Source: Candidatus Zixiibacteriota bacterium (GTDB lineage: Bacteria > Zixibacteria > MSB-5A5 > DSPP01). From it: 64,000 nucleotides of DNA. Location: contig JAKEHY010000009.1 of assembly GCA_022614805.1 (NCBI GenBank), forward strand, positions 1 to 64,000, given 5' to 3'. Shown here one piece after another: positions 1 through 7,628 of this stretch. Numbering within the stretch: position 1 is the stretch's first letter; every line of letters starts with the position of its first letter. The position numbers were made by a program, and so were the translations under genes. The notes under the pieces are model-generated. The model was not told the origin of the DNA, made no database searches, and saw nothing but the letters and a program-made list of their open reading frames with translations.

Positions 1-42
1 ACACCTCACCCTGTGGTCCCTCTCCACGGAGTAGAGAGGGAC

Positions 43-65
43 GGGCGAACACCGTTCGCCCCTAC
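43..65. repeat. Palindromic repeat, CCCCTAC type
   Basis: The arms GGGCGAAC and GTTCGCCC enclose a 3-base loop, and CCTAC follows. This is one of at least six elements in the window that share the outer GGG...CCCCTAC frame while the inner stem differs but stays self-complementary. Confidence 0.6.
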
Positions 66-180
66 GGATGCGAAAGCAAAGGCGGGCGGGTTGTTTAACC
101 TCCCCTTAATCCCCTCCTTCGTAAGGAGGGGACACGAGAGACAGCGATTAGGGATTGGGGGTTAGGCCGCCCGGCCGCCC

Positions 181-204
181 GGGCGAGGTGACCTCGCCCC
201 TACG
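181..204. repeat. Palindromic repeat, CCCCTAC type
   Basis: The arms GGGCGAGGT and ACCTCGCCC are perfectly complementary around one base, followed by CTACG. Same family as 43-65 and 4203-4227. Confidence 0.6.
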
Positions 205-225
205 GCTCTCCTCGGCTTCCCTCGA

Positions 226-245
226 CCCTTCGACTACGCTCAGGG
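226..245. repeat. REP-like element, TTCGACTACGCTCA core
   Basis: A 14-base core sits between CCC and GGG flanks. The same core occurs inside the CoA-binding protein gene at 4603-4620 with GG/CC flanks, so the flanks change together while the core is kept. Confidence 0.55.
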
Positions 246-327
246 CAGGCAAGCTTCGGGACTCCTCGGCGTTGCTCGGAGCAAGCAAGCTGCTACGCAC
301 GTTGTTGGGAACCTCGCTAAGAACCGA

Positions 328-738
328 TCAGTTTATTTTCCAGCGGAAGTCGATTTTGGCGGTTTTGGAAAACATCGCCGTGACCGAACAGTACTTGTTC
401 TGGGAAAGCTCCACGGCCCACTTGACGTCGCTTTCCTTTATTCCTTCCCCTTTGAATTTGTAGAGAATGGTGGCTTTGATGAAAACCTGGGGGTGTTCTT
501 TGGCCCGTTCGGCTTCGATTTCGACTTCCACCCCCTCCGGCTCCACCCGGCGCTTTTTTAGGAAAACGACCACGTCCATTGCCGTGCAGCCCCCCAGGGA
601 GAGCAGCAAAAGCTCCATCGGGCTGGGACCGGAGTTGTCGCCTCCCTTATCCACGGCGGTATCCATCGGGATGGTATGGCCGGACTCGCTTTTGCCGTCA
701 AAGGCGATTTTTTCTTTCCAGACGACCGTGGCTTTCAT
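328..738 (-). CDS. OsmC-family peroxiredoxin-like protein
   Basis: This 136-residue protein has the length and layout of the OsmC/Ohr family, which reduces organic hydroperoxides with a pair of cysteines. The expected residues are present: Glu42 in the PSPMELLL segment, Cys51 at the start of the central helix (GGCTAMDVV) and Cys117 in the C-terminal helix (NKYCSVTAMF). The N-terminal strand pattern and the GPSPMELLL motif match the YhfA-like branch better than classical Ohr. The function is probably detoxification of oxidants in the cytoplasm, but the substrate is not known from sequence. It stands alone and is divergent from the MFS gene; the two promoters lie close together in the 174-base gap. 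The Shine-Dalgarno is weak (AGAAGG about 12 bases before ATG). Confidence 0.88.
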   Translation of the reverse strand: MKATVVWKEKIAFDGKSESGHTIPMDTAVDKGGDNSGPSPMELLLLSLGGCTAMDVVVFLKKRRVEPEGVEVEIEAERAKEHPQVFIKATILYKFKGEGIKESDVKWAVELSQNKYCSVTAMFSKTAKIDFRWKIN

Positions 739-801
739 ATTTTGACCGTGAACCTTCTAAAAGCAGGAAGAGCCGCTCCCTGCCTCGTTCAGGAAGTGCC
801 G

Positions 802-830
802 AAGTTACCGGCTGGGAAATGCTTTGTCAA
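802..830 (-). promoter_or_regulatory. Candidate sigma-70 promoter for the OsmC-like gene
   Basis: On the minus strand TTGACA (830-825) is followed after 17 bases by TAACTT (807-802). The predicted start is about 55 bases before the ATG at 738. The -35 is perfect and the -10 is weak. Confidence 0.4.
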
Positions 831-848
831 GCTGACCGGCTCCGATTC

Positions 849-877
849 TTGATTTCCAGCGACAAGAAAAGTATCAT
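849..877 (+). promoter_or_regulatory. Candidate sigma-70 promoter for the MFS exporter
   Basis: TTGATT (849-854), a 17-base spacer and TATCAT (872-877) form a good vegetative promoter. The predicted transcript begins near 884, about 30 bases before the ATG at 913. It lies back to back with the OsmC-like promoter. Confidence 0.5.
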
Positions 878-912
878 AAAAAATTGATGGGGAACGGGCT
901 CGCAAAAAACGG

Positions 913-2250
913 ATGAAACCAAGCGAAAGATTGTCAAATTTCACCTCCAGCGCCAAGTTTTTGCTGCGGGGGCTCTCCTACCGCAACTACCGGCTGTTTT
1001 TCGCGGGACAGGGGATTTCCCTAATCGGCACCTGGATGCAGCAGGTGGCGATGACCTGGTTGGTCTATCGGCTGACCGACTCCGCCTTTATGTTGGGCGT
1101 GGTCGGATTTTCCAACCAGATTCCGACTTTTGTTTTGACGCCCTTCGGCGGTGTTTTGGCCGACCGGGCCAATCGCCATCGGGTTCTGATTGTCACGCAA
1201 GCCCTATCGATGCTGCAGGCTTTGACCCTTGCGGCGCTCGTTTTGACCGGAACCATCCAGGTCTGGCACATCATCGCATTGGGGATTTTCATCGGCTCTG
1301 TAAACGCCTTCGACATTCCCACGCGCCAGTCGTTTTTATTGGATATGATTGAGAACCGGCAGGACTTGGGGAATGCCATTGCGCTCAATTCCTCGATGTT
1401 CAACGCCGCCCGGCTGGCGGGGCCGGCCATTGCCGGGGTGGTCATAGCCGTCGCCGGCGAGGGGGTCTGCTTTCTTCTGAACGGCTTGAGCTTTCTCGCG
1501 GTTTTAGCCGCTCTTTTGGCAATGAAAATCAAACCTCAAAAAATCGAAAAGCAGCAGCCGAATCCCCTGCGCGGGTTGAAGGAGGGAATCCGTTATGCCT
1601 TTACGTTTACGCCGATTCGTTCCATTCTGCTTTTGGTGGCTTTGGCCAGCGTGACGGGGATTGGCTATTCCACTCTGATGCCGGTTTTCGCCCGCGACGT
1701 TTTGCAGGGCGGCTCACACACGCAGGGGTTTTTGATGAGCGGCGTAGGGCTGGGGGCTTTGACCGGGGCGCTCTTTTTGGCTTCGCGCAAAAACGTGCGG
1801 GGGTTGGGAAAGATAATCGCCGCATCCGCCGGGCTTTTTGGCGCGGGGCTTCTCATCTTTTCTTTTTCACGGGTTCTGTGGCTTTCGCTTTTTGCAATGG
1901 CCCTGACCGGCTTTGGGATGATGGTGCAGATGGCTTCCAGCAACACCGTTTTGCAGACGCTGGCGGATGACGACAAGCGGGGGCGGGTGATTAGCTTGTA
2001 CGCCACCGCCTTTATGGGGATGATGCCTTTTGGCAGTTTGCTGGCGGGGAGCGCGGCCGGAATAATCGGCGCCCCGCTTACGCTGCTCGTCGGCGGACTT
2101 TGCTGTATTTTAGGCGCCTTGCTTTTTGCCCGCCATCTTCCCTCCTGGCGGCAGATGGTCCGCCCGGTTTACGCCCGGAAGGGCATCATCCCCGAAATCG
2201 CCGAGGGGCTTCGGGCCGCAACCGGAATGGCGAGTCCGCCGAAGGATTAA
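913..2250 (+). CDS. MFS transporter, EntS-like (MFS_3) exporter
   Basis: This 445-residue integral membrane protein has about 12 hydrophobic segments. The N-terminal half carries the features of the enterobactin exporter EntS-like branch: SYRNYRLFFAGQGISLIGTWM leads TM1, GGVLADRANRHR is the MFS loop 2-3 signature with its charged residues, and IPTRQSFLLDMI follows TM4. Members of this branch move siderophores, drugs or other small molecules out of the cell by proton antiport; the substrate cannot be read from the sequence. No siderophore genes lie nearby. There is no strong Shine-Dalgarno before the ATG, though the promoter at 849-877 fits. The C-terminus is a short hydrophilic tail. The gene appears complete. 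Confidence 0.85.
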   Translation: MKPSERLSNFTSSAKFLLRGLSYRNYRLFFAGQGISLIGTWMQQVAMTWLVYRLTDSAFMLGVVGFSNQIPTFVLTPFGGVLADRANRHRVLIVTQALSMLQALTLAALVLTGTIQVWHIIALGIFIGSVNAFDIPTRQSFLLDMIENRQDLGNAIALNSSMFNAARLAGPAIAGVVIAVAGEGVCFLLNGLSFLAVLAALLAMKIKPQKIEKQQPNPLRGLKEGIRYAFTFTPIRSILLLVALASVTGIGYSTLMPVFARDVLQGGSHTQGFLMSGVGLGALTGALFLASRKNVRGLGKIIAASAGLFGAGLLIFSFSRVLWLSLFAMALTGFGMMVQMASSNTVLQTLADDDKRGRVISLYATAFMGMMPFGSLLAGSAAGIIGAPLTLLVGGLCCILGALLFARHLPSWRQMVRPVYARKGIIPEIAEGLRAATGMASPPKD

Positions 2251-2302
2251 GAGCTGTTGTTTTGTTCTGAATAACGAACTTGCCAAAAATAGAATCTCCG
2301 GT

Positions 2303-2331
2303 TTGCTTTATTCCCTATAACTTGCTATCTT
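2303..2331 (+). promoter_or_regulatory. Candidate promoter for the coiled-coil membrane protein
   Basis: TTGCTT (2303-2308), a 17-base spacer and TATCTT (2326-2331) make a plausible sigma-70 promoter, with a start near 2338, ahead of a strong ribosome site (GGGAGG, 2363-2368). Confidence 0.45.
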
Positions 2332-2350
2332 TTGGGCAGGAGAAGTACAG

Positions 2351-2392
2351 ATGAAGTTTAAGGGAGGTAAGTATGGCGGATATAGCTACTGA
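2351..2392 (+). other. Possible 13-codon leader ORF overlapping the next start
   Basis: ATG at 2351 has its own AGGAG (2338-2342) and runs 13 sense codons to TGA at 2390, overlapping the start of the coiled-coil gene (2373) in another frame. The peptide would be MKFKGGKYGGYSY. It contains the Shine-Dalgarno of the main gene. It could couple translation or be chance. Confidence 0.3.
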
Positions 2393-3671
2393 AACCAGAA
2401 ACACAATTACTCTAACTGAGCAGTTGGCGGACCTGAAAAAGGGTTGGCTCAGTTCTGAATTTGTTCCCTCTGATTTATCCGATTGGGGGATGCCTGGGAT
2501 TTCGAAGGAAAAAGTCGGGTATATATTTGACGAATGCTCACAGTTAATCTTGAAACTTAATGATATCAGCTGGCAGGCACCTGTAGCACTGGCACTTCGC
2601 CATGCCGAAGTTTACTTACAACCCATTAATAACTTTATTGTCACACGCCTAATTCAGCCGAACCCAGAACAAGAGGCTAATAACTTTCTAAGCAATCTGC
2701 AAAGCCTTCTGGTCACCCTAAGAACCGCTGGGCAGTTTTCTTCAGACGGTTTATACAACGCCGAGCAGGAATTATTGAAGCTAAAGAACCAAATAGATGT
2801 AGCAAAACCTGCGCTCGAAGATTTAAATAAGATTAACAAGGAACTGACAGCTCTAAAAGGTCAAGCTGATACATCCGCAAATAATATATCTACTCTTGAA
2901 AAGTCGGTCCTTGAAGCCCAAGGTAGAGTTACCACCGCCACATCAGCCATATCAACGATGGAGGCGCAAATTAAGGGTGTTCAAACAACGGCAGAGAAAA
3001 ATTTGGAACAAATTTCAACCGCCAGCAGTGAAATCCAACAATTGAACAAACAATATAAGGCTCTTTATGAGAAAATCGAGACGGAGGCCACCAAAACAGA
3101 AGAGATAACAAAAACCTTAGAAAACCAGCAGAAAAAAATTCAAGAAACGATAGAAGACGCGAATCGACTCGGAATGGCTGGCTCTTTTCATATGCGAAAA
3201 AAGGAATTAGTCCTTCCTATGGTTTTATGGGGAGTTTCCTTCTTTGTCGGAATAGGCTTTATGACATGGTTGGCTTATAAGATAGTCCTCCCATTACTTT
3301 TAGACCAGGGTGAATTTGATTGGCTGAAAATTCTCGCGCGCCTACCGCTATTTGCTCCTCTGGTTTGGTTCTCATGGCTAAGCGCAAAACAATATGGTTA
3401 CTCTGCTATGTTATGGGAGGACTATTCCTTTAAATACGCTTCAGCGATGGCTTTTGAAGGATATAAACGAGAAGCGGCGGGTGTAAGCACTGACCTATTG
3501 AAACTTTTAATGGAAGTTTCAATAGTTAATTTTGCAAATAACCCTTTAAGAATTTTCGATTCAGCTACTAACCATGCCCATCCTTTAGATGAATTGACGG
3601 ATGATTCAAAAGGAAAGCTCCAAAGATTGTTAGAAAGCTTTAATATTATGAAAGGAAAAAAATCTCCCTAA
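2373..3671 (+). CDS. Coiled-coil membrane protein of unknown function
   Basis: I do not recognise this 432-residue protein. Residues about 100-265 are a long heptad-rich coiled coil with many Gln, Glu, Lys and Ala. Two hydrophobic segments follow (about 282-310 and 320-340), then a mostly helical soluble tail of about 90 residues with the conserved-looking stretch WEDYSFKYASAMAFEGYK. The layout suggests a membrane anchor with a coiled-coil rod. The gene is visibly AT-richer than everything around it and uses A/T-ending codons, which suggests recent acquisition. A good GGGAGG ribosome site sits 4 bases before ATG. No neighbours point to a function; there is no integrase, repeat boundary or phage gene. 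Confidence 0.75.
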   Translation: MADIATETRNTITLTEQLADLKKGWLSSEFVPSDLSDWGMPGISKEKVGYIFDECSQLILKLNDISWQAPVALALRHAEVYLQPINNFIVTRLIQPNPEQEANNFLSNLQSLLVTLRTAGQFSSDGLYNAEQELLKLKNQIDVAKPALEDLNKINKELTALKGQADTSANNISTLEKSVLEAQGRVTTATSAISTMEAQIKGVQTTAEKNLEQISTASSEIQQLNKQYKALYEKIETEATKTEEITKTLENQQKKIQETIEDANRLGMAGSFHMRKKELVLPMVLWGVSFFVGIGFMTWLAYKIVLPLLLDQGEFDWLKILARLPLFAPLVWFSWLSAKQYGYSAMLWEDYSFKYASAMAFEGYKREAAGVSTDLLKLLMEVSIVNFANNPLRIFDSATNHAHPLDELTDDSKGKLQRLLESFNIMKGKKSP

Positions 3672-3686
3672 GCAGTCTAGACTGAA

Positions 3687-4145
3687 TCAAGTTTTCATCC
3701 GTCCCAAATATCCCTCATAATCCGGCAATAAGCGCTCGTATTCGACGGACATCAAAGGGGAGGAAATCATAAAATCGGCGGTGGAACGGTCGCAGGCGAC
3801 CGGGATGTTCCAGACCACGGCGATGCGCAAAAGCGCCTTTACGTCCGGGTCGTGGGGGTGCGGCTCCAAGGGGTCCCAAAAGAAGATGAGAAAATCGATT
3901 TCGCCGTCGGCAATTTTGGCCCCCACCTGCTGGTCGCCGCCCAGCGGGCCGCTTTTCAGTTTGACGACTTTGAGGCCGAGCTCGTCTTCGATAAGCTTGC
4001 CGGTGGTGCCGGTGGCGTATAGCTGGTGATGGGAAAGAAGTCCCTTGTTGAAGCGGGCCCATTCCAAAAGATGCTCTTTTCTGTTGTCGTGGGCGACGAG
4101 GGCGATTTTCTTTCTGGGCTGCATTAAGAGTTTTTTGTGGGCCAT
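3687..4145 (-). CDS. mgsA: Methylglyoxal synthase
   Basis: The protein (152 residues, normal length) converts dihydroxyacetone phosphate to methylglyoxal and phosphate, a bypass of lower glycolysis in the cytoplasm. The signature residues line up with the Escherichia coli numbering: His19 in [10 protein letters not shown], the TGTTG phosphate loop at 45-49, the SGPLGGDQQ segment with catalytic Asp71, Asp91 in FFWDPLE, and His98 and Asp101. The [11 protein letters not shown] motif follows at 114-124. The ATG at 4145 has a good AAGGAGA ribosome site. It stands alone on the minus strand, separated from the CoA-binding gene by a repeat-rich gap. Confidence 0.95.
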   Translation of the reverse strand: MAHKKLLMQPRKKIALVAHDNRKEHLLEWARFNKGLLSHHQLYATGTTGKLIEDELGLKVVKLKSGPLGGDQQVGAKIADGEIDFLIFFWDPLEPHPHDPDVKALLRIAVVWNIPVACDRSTADFMISSPLMSVEYERLLPDYEGYLGRMKT

Positions 4146-4202
4146 TCCGTTCTCCTTTTAGACGGTTAACAACTGAAATTTTGCGCCGGAAAGCAAGTTG
4201 AA

Positions 4203-4227
4203 GGGGCACGGCATGCCGTGCCCCTAC
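4203..4227. repeat. Palindromic repeat, CCCCTAC type
   Basis: GGGGCACGGCA and TGCCGTGCCCC form a perfect 22-base palindrome that runs into CCCCTAC. Same family as 43-65, 181-204 and 21682-21705. Confidence 0.6.
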
Positions 4228-4324
4228 GTGGAGGTCTGAAGACCTTCCCTCGGCTCTCTTCGGCTTCGCTCGGAGCAAGCCGATCGGGACAAGCCGCTAC
4301 GCAAAACCACCCCCCGCTACCCAG

Positions 4325-4345
4325 ATTCCTCGCTACGCTCGGAAT
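4325..4345. repeat. REP-like element, TCGCTACGCTC core
   Basis: The arms ATTCC and GGAAT flank an 11-base core closely related to the core at 226-245 and 4603-4620. Confidence 0.5.
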
Positions 4346-4386
4346 GACAATCGGGAGCAGTTAATAAATATGGAAAGAATTTGTCT

Positions 4387-4857
4387 TTAAACCTGCCCCA
4401 TCAAGCGGGCGTGGGTTTTGGCGATGCAGAGGTTCATAACGATAAAGCCGCCTTGCTGGCGGATAAGGAAACCACGGGGTTCGTCCCACACCCCTTCCTG
4501 CAGCCAGAAGTTTTTGATGCCGAGCGCAAGCCCTTCGTCAATCGTTTCGCCGACCACCTCCGACCGGCGGAAGCAATCGACCAGGTCGATGGGGCCGGGA
4601 ATGGTTCGACTACGCTCACCATAAACTGCGCGCAAATCGGGATATGCTTTTTGGCCCAGCACCTCCGTTTCGTTTGGATTGACCGGGATGATTTCGTATC
4701 CCTTCGACAAAAGGAATTTGGCCACGCCGAAGCTGGGGCGGGCGGGGTCGGAGGAAAGCCCGGCAACGGCGATGCGCTTGACGGTCTTATAAATGTGGAT
4801 TATCTCTTCATCGGAAGGGTTTTTCCATTTGCCGTCGGGGGAAATAACGGTTGTCAT
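4387..4857 (-). CDS. CoA-binding domain protein (YccU-like)
   Basis: This 156-residue protein is a single Rossmann-type CoA-binding domain, as in YccU and the N-terminal part of succinyl-CoA synthetase alpha. Visible family motifs are RIAVAGLSSDPARPS (28-42), GYEIIPVNPN (53-62) and KNFWLQEGVWDE (115-126). A conserved Cys-containing end (MNLCIAKTHARL) is present. The family is usually cytoplasmic with an unclear role. The oddity is residues 80-85 (GERSRT): they are encoded exactly by the 18-base REP-like element at 4603-4620 and interrupt the usual link between AYPDLRA and IPGPIDLVDCFRR. The insertion keeps the frame and falls in a surface loop, so the protein may still work. Confidence 0.88.
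   Translation of the reverse strand: MTTVISPDGKWKNPSDEEIIHIYKTVKRIAVAGLSSDPARPSFGVAKFLLSKGYEIIPVNPNETEVLGQKAYPDLRAVYGERSRTIPGPIDLVDCFRRSEVVGETIDEGLALGIKNFWLQEGVWDEPRGFLIRQQGGFIVMNLCIAKTHARLMGQV
4603..4620. repeat. REP-like element inside a coding sequence
   Basis: GG + TTCGACTACGCTCA + CC lies within the CoA-binding gene and encodes GERSRT on the minus strand. The same 14-base core is present at 229-242 with different complementary flanks. Confidence 0.6.
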
Positions 4858-4909
4858 ATACCGGGTTTCAATTTAATTGAATCACTTGCGATTTCACGGA
4901 GTTTTTCCC

Positions 4910-7201
4910 TCACGGCGAAAGGCGGCCTCTTTTTTCCATTTTATCGCAGGCCTGTAGAAGTTCCAAGGCGCGGGAATTATTTGGGTTGACGGCCAGCGCC
5001 CGCAAAACGGACAGGCGGGCCTCTTTCGGCCGGCTTTGCTTCAGGAATAATTCCGCCTTCAGTAGCAAAGCCCCAACGTTTTCAGGCGCTTTTTCCAGCC
5101 CGGCGTCCAGCAGTTGCTTCGCTTCTTCAAACCGTTTCGCCCCGATTAAAGCTTCCGCCCGAGCCAAGGCGACGTCGCGATTATCCGGTGCGCTCCGGCC
5201 GAGAGAATCCAAAAGGGCCGCCGCTTCCGTATGGCGCCCAAGCCGGGAGAGCAAAATTCCCCGGTTGTAGCGGGGCTCGAGCCAGCCGGGAGACAGCGAT
5301 TCGGCTCGCCCAAGCGCGGCGAGGGCTCCCTCCAAATCTCCGAGTCGGTAAAGGGTCGGGCCGAGCGTGTTCCAGGCGCCGGCGTTTGCGGGAGAGAGGC
5401 GAAGGGCGGCCTCCAACACCTGACGGGCGCCGGCAAAATCGCCGCTCTTGTAGTACAAGTCCCCCAGAAAAGCGGCCACAACCGCATTGTTGGGGCTGTT
5501 TCTTAAACTCTGCTCGGCAGCGGCTCGGGCTTCCGGCAGCCTTCCCTGTCCATCGAGCGCGCGGGCAAGATTGAAAAGAAGCGTGGAATGCTGCGGTTTC
5601 AAGGCCAAACCCTGCCGCGACTCCCGTTCGGCACCCGGCATATCCCCCCCTTCCAAAAGCAAGGCGGCCGTATTGTTGTGCTGGCTGGCGAAATCGAGAT
5701 ATTCTGCGCCAACGCCGAACAAGCTTTTCTTTTGCTCTTCGCCAGCCGTATTTGAACGCTCTCCAAAAGCAGGGTTCAAGTTCGTGAAAACCGCGCAAAT
5801 CGCAAAAAGAGTAAAGCCAAACAAAATTCTGCGGATGTTCCAGAGTTGCAATAACTCGTACAGATACGCGACGGCAAAACCGGCGAAAGAGGCCGCCAGC
5901 GGGACAACCGGTAAACGGTGGCGGGCGGTTACAAAGAAGAAAATGACGGAAAGGGCGTACCCGATAAAAACCGAAAGCAGAGCCACCGGCCGTCGGGTCG
6001 AGAATAAAAGCACGAGAAAACCAAAAAGACCAAGCGGCCACAAAATCCGGGAGATATGGGCCAGCGGGCCGTCCAAAATGGAAAGGTAGCGGGACAAAAA
6101 ATAGAGATTGTCCACCTGCGGAACTTCAAAGGCGTTGAAGAACAGGAAAATTTTTCGCAAAAACAGCTTCAACCAAGCAAGGGGGGCTTGAGCAATTTCT
6201 TGGAGGGCGAGGCCGGTCCAAAAAGCAGAAACTTGGGACGGCCGTAAGGCTCTTCCCTCCTCCCTTTCGGCATAGGCCTGGATTGACTTTTCGAATCGGT
6301 TTCCGGTCGGGTCGTCATCAAAACTGCCGGGCGCCAGGGGGAGCTGGTTCAGCGATATGAAACGTCCGTCTCCCTCGGTCACGTTCCCGAGATAGAAATT
6401 CACCCCCCCGCTGGAAGAGATAAGAACCATATCCCTGCCGACCGTGAGGTTGCGGTGCGTTACGGGCAGAATCACAACGGCCGCTCCGAGTAAAACGTAT
6501 GAAAAACGGACGGCCACCGACTTGAAACCCGCTTCTTCTCTTGAAAGCCACAAGGCTAAACCGAGAAAAGGGAGGATTAAAAGGGAGTTGCTGCGAAGAA
6601 GCGCCAGAAGCCCAAGGACGGCTCCGGCGAAAAAGAGGGGTTTAAAGCCCGGCTTTTCCTGCCCGCGCAGGAAGGCAAAAAGCAAAACGGGCATCAAAAA
6701 GGCGGCGGCCGTTTCCGGGAGAATGCGGGTGGCGGAAAGAATCTGATAGCCGCTTGCGGCCAAAAGAACCCCCGCAACCAGACCGGCCAAATAGCCAAAG
6801 AGCCGCCCCGCCAACAAAGCCGTCAGGACACAGGTCAGACTATCGAGGAGAATTTGAAAAAGAACTATCGCCCGGTTGGGATGGTCAAAAGCCCAGTTGA
6901 AAAAAGCTGAAAACCAGATGTATCCCGGACTCATAAAGTAGGGGCGGGTGCCGAGGCCTTCTCCGGAAGCAATCGCCCGACCGGCTTCGAGGTAATACCG
7001 GGAATCCAATACCGGAGTTTCGACCGGTAGAACATCCCGGCTCTGAAAGAAAACCGCAAGACGAAGGCCAAAAGCCAAGAAAAAAGTACCGGCCAGCGCG
7101 TATTTCCAGAAAGGCGTTGGGGCGGATTCCCCCGTTCGGAAGTTCGGCTTTGTTTTCAACCCATATTCTTTCAGCAGACGGAAATTAAAGGCTTTTTCCA
7201 A
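4910..7201 (-). CDS. Membrane glycosyltransferase (ArnT/PMT-like) with C-terminal TPRs
   Basis: The first ~450 residues are an integral membrane domain of the dolichyl/undecaprenyl-phosphate-mannose glycosyltransferase type: TM1 near 33-52, a first periplasmic loop with DSRYYLEAGRAI, and about 10 further hydrophobic segments. A GGVNFYLGN motif lies after the central TMs. The C-terminal ~260 residues (from about 500) are TPRs (about six to seven repeats, with A-L-x-L-x-P patterns). Such proteins add sugars from a lipid carrier to a periplasmic target; the acceptor is unknown. A clear paralogue lies at 61546-63858. The annotated start is TTG without a clear ribosome site; a TTG at residue 15 is another option. 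It follows trxA after a strong terminator. Confidence 0.85.
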   Translation of the reverse strand: MEKAFNFRLLKEYGLKTKPNFRTGESAPTPFWKYALAGTFFLAFGLRLAVFFQSRDVLPVETPVLDSRYYLEAGRAIASGEGLGTRPYFMSPGYIWFSAFFNWAFDHPNRAIVLFQILLDSLTCVLTALLAGRLFGYLAGLVAGVLLAASGYQILSATRILPETAAAFLMPVLLFAFLRGQEKPGFKPLFFAGAVLGLLALLRSNSLLILPFLGLALWLSREEAGFKSVAVRFSYVLLGAAVVILPVTHRNLTVGRDMVLISSSGGVNFYLGNVTEGDGRFISLNQLPLAPGSFDDDPTGNRFEKSIQAYAEREEGRALRPSQVSAFWTGLALQEIAQAPLAWLKLFLRKIFLFFNAFEVPQVDNLYFLSRYLSILDGPLAHISRILWPLGLFGFLVLLFSTRRPVALLSVFIGYALSVIFFFVTARHRLPVVPLAASFAGFAVAYLYELLQLWNIRRILFGFTLFAICAVFTNLNPAFGERSNTAGEEQKKSLFGVGAEYLDFASQHNNTAALLLEGGDMPGAERESRQGLALKPQHSTLLFNLARALDGQGRLPEARAAAEQSLRNSPNNAVVAAFLGDLYYKSGDFAGARQVLEAALRLSPANAGAWNTLGPTLYRLGDLEGALAALGRAESLSPGWLEPRYNRGILLSRLGRHTEAAALLDSLGRSAPDNRDVALARAEALIGAKRFEEAKQLLDAGLEKAPENVGALLLKAELFLKQSRPKEARLSVLRALAVNPNNSRALELLQACDKMEKRGRLSP

Positions 7202-7209
7202 AAGCGAAA

Positions 7210-7240
7210 GGGCTGTCCGGTAAGGAACCCCGGACAGCCC
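7210..7240 (-). terminator. Rho-independent terminator after trxA
   Basis: Eleven perfectly paired bases (GGGCTGTCCGG/CCGGACAGCCC) with a 9-base loop; the minus-strand exit is TTTCGCTTTT. It separates trxA from the glycosyltransferase gene. Confidence 0.75.
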
Positions 7241-7279
7241 GATGGCAGCTTTTATCTGGTATTTCCCGAAAACGGGATT

Positions 7280-7603
7280 TTAAGCCAAAATCCGGCTTAA
7301 TTTCTCGACGAACTTCTTTTTCGGGGCGGCGCCCACCACGGTCTCCACCAGTTTGCCGTCTTTAAAAATCAGCAAGGTCGGGATGGAACGGATATCATAG
7401 CGGGAAGCGGTCTGGATGTTGGCATCCACGTCCACTTTAACCACTTTCAGCTTGCCGTCGTATTCTTTGGCGATTTCATCGACTATCGGCGCCACCGCCC
7501 GGCAGGGGCCGCACCAGACCGCCCAAAAATCGACCAAGACGGGCTGACTGGCCTGCAAAACTTCCGCTTCAAAACTGGCATCGGTAACTTCTATCGGTTT
7601 CAT
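7280..7603 (-). CDS. trxA: Thioredoxin
   Basis: A 107-residue single-domain thioredoxin, the cytoplasmic dithiol reductant for ribonucleotide reductase, methionine sulfoxide reductase and others. The WCGPC active site is at residues 30-34 (Cys31 and Cys34), preceded by VDFWAVW, and the conserved cis-proline lies in SIPTLLIF near residue 75. The end ([14 protein letters not shown]) is typical. A GGAGG ribosome site lies 8 bases before ATG. It is the last gene of the tsaB-rimI-accD-folC run and is followed by a strong hairpin terminator. Confidence 0.97.
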   Translation of the reverse strand: MKPIEVTDASFEAEVLQASQPVLVDFWAVWCGPCRAVAPIVDEIAKEYDGKLKVVKVDVDANIQTASRYDIRSIPTLLIFKDGKLVETVVGAAPKKKFVEKLSRILA

Positions 7604-7628
7604 TCACTAGCCTCCATTCTATGCTCGT

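Larger units (their letters stand above)
1..327. repeat. Intergenic repeat cluster 1
   Basis: No gene is visible here. The stretch holds short palindromes ending in CCCCTACG (43-65 and 181-204) and a copy of a REP-like element with core TTCGACTACGCTCA flanked by CCC/GGG (226-245). The tail (about 210-305) resembles the sequence at 4253-4305, so the same composite repeat family is used at both places. Similar modules recur at 21680-21910. Confidence 0.6.
4146..4386. repeat. Intergenic repeat cluster 2
   Basis: The gap holds a perfect palindrome with the CCCCTAC tail (4203-4227), a GGAGGTC..GACCTTCC inverted repeat (4230-4248), a tail like 210-305 (4253-4305) and a REP-like element with ATTCC/GGAAT flanks around TCGCTACGCTC (4325-4345). 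No gene is seen. Confidence 0.6.

Noticed and set aside
1065-2006. Minus-strand open frames within the MFS gene
   Set aside because: Low-complexity antisense of a confident transporter gene; no start signals.
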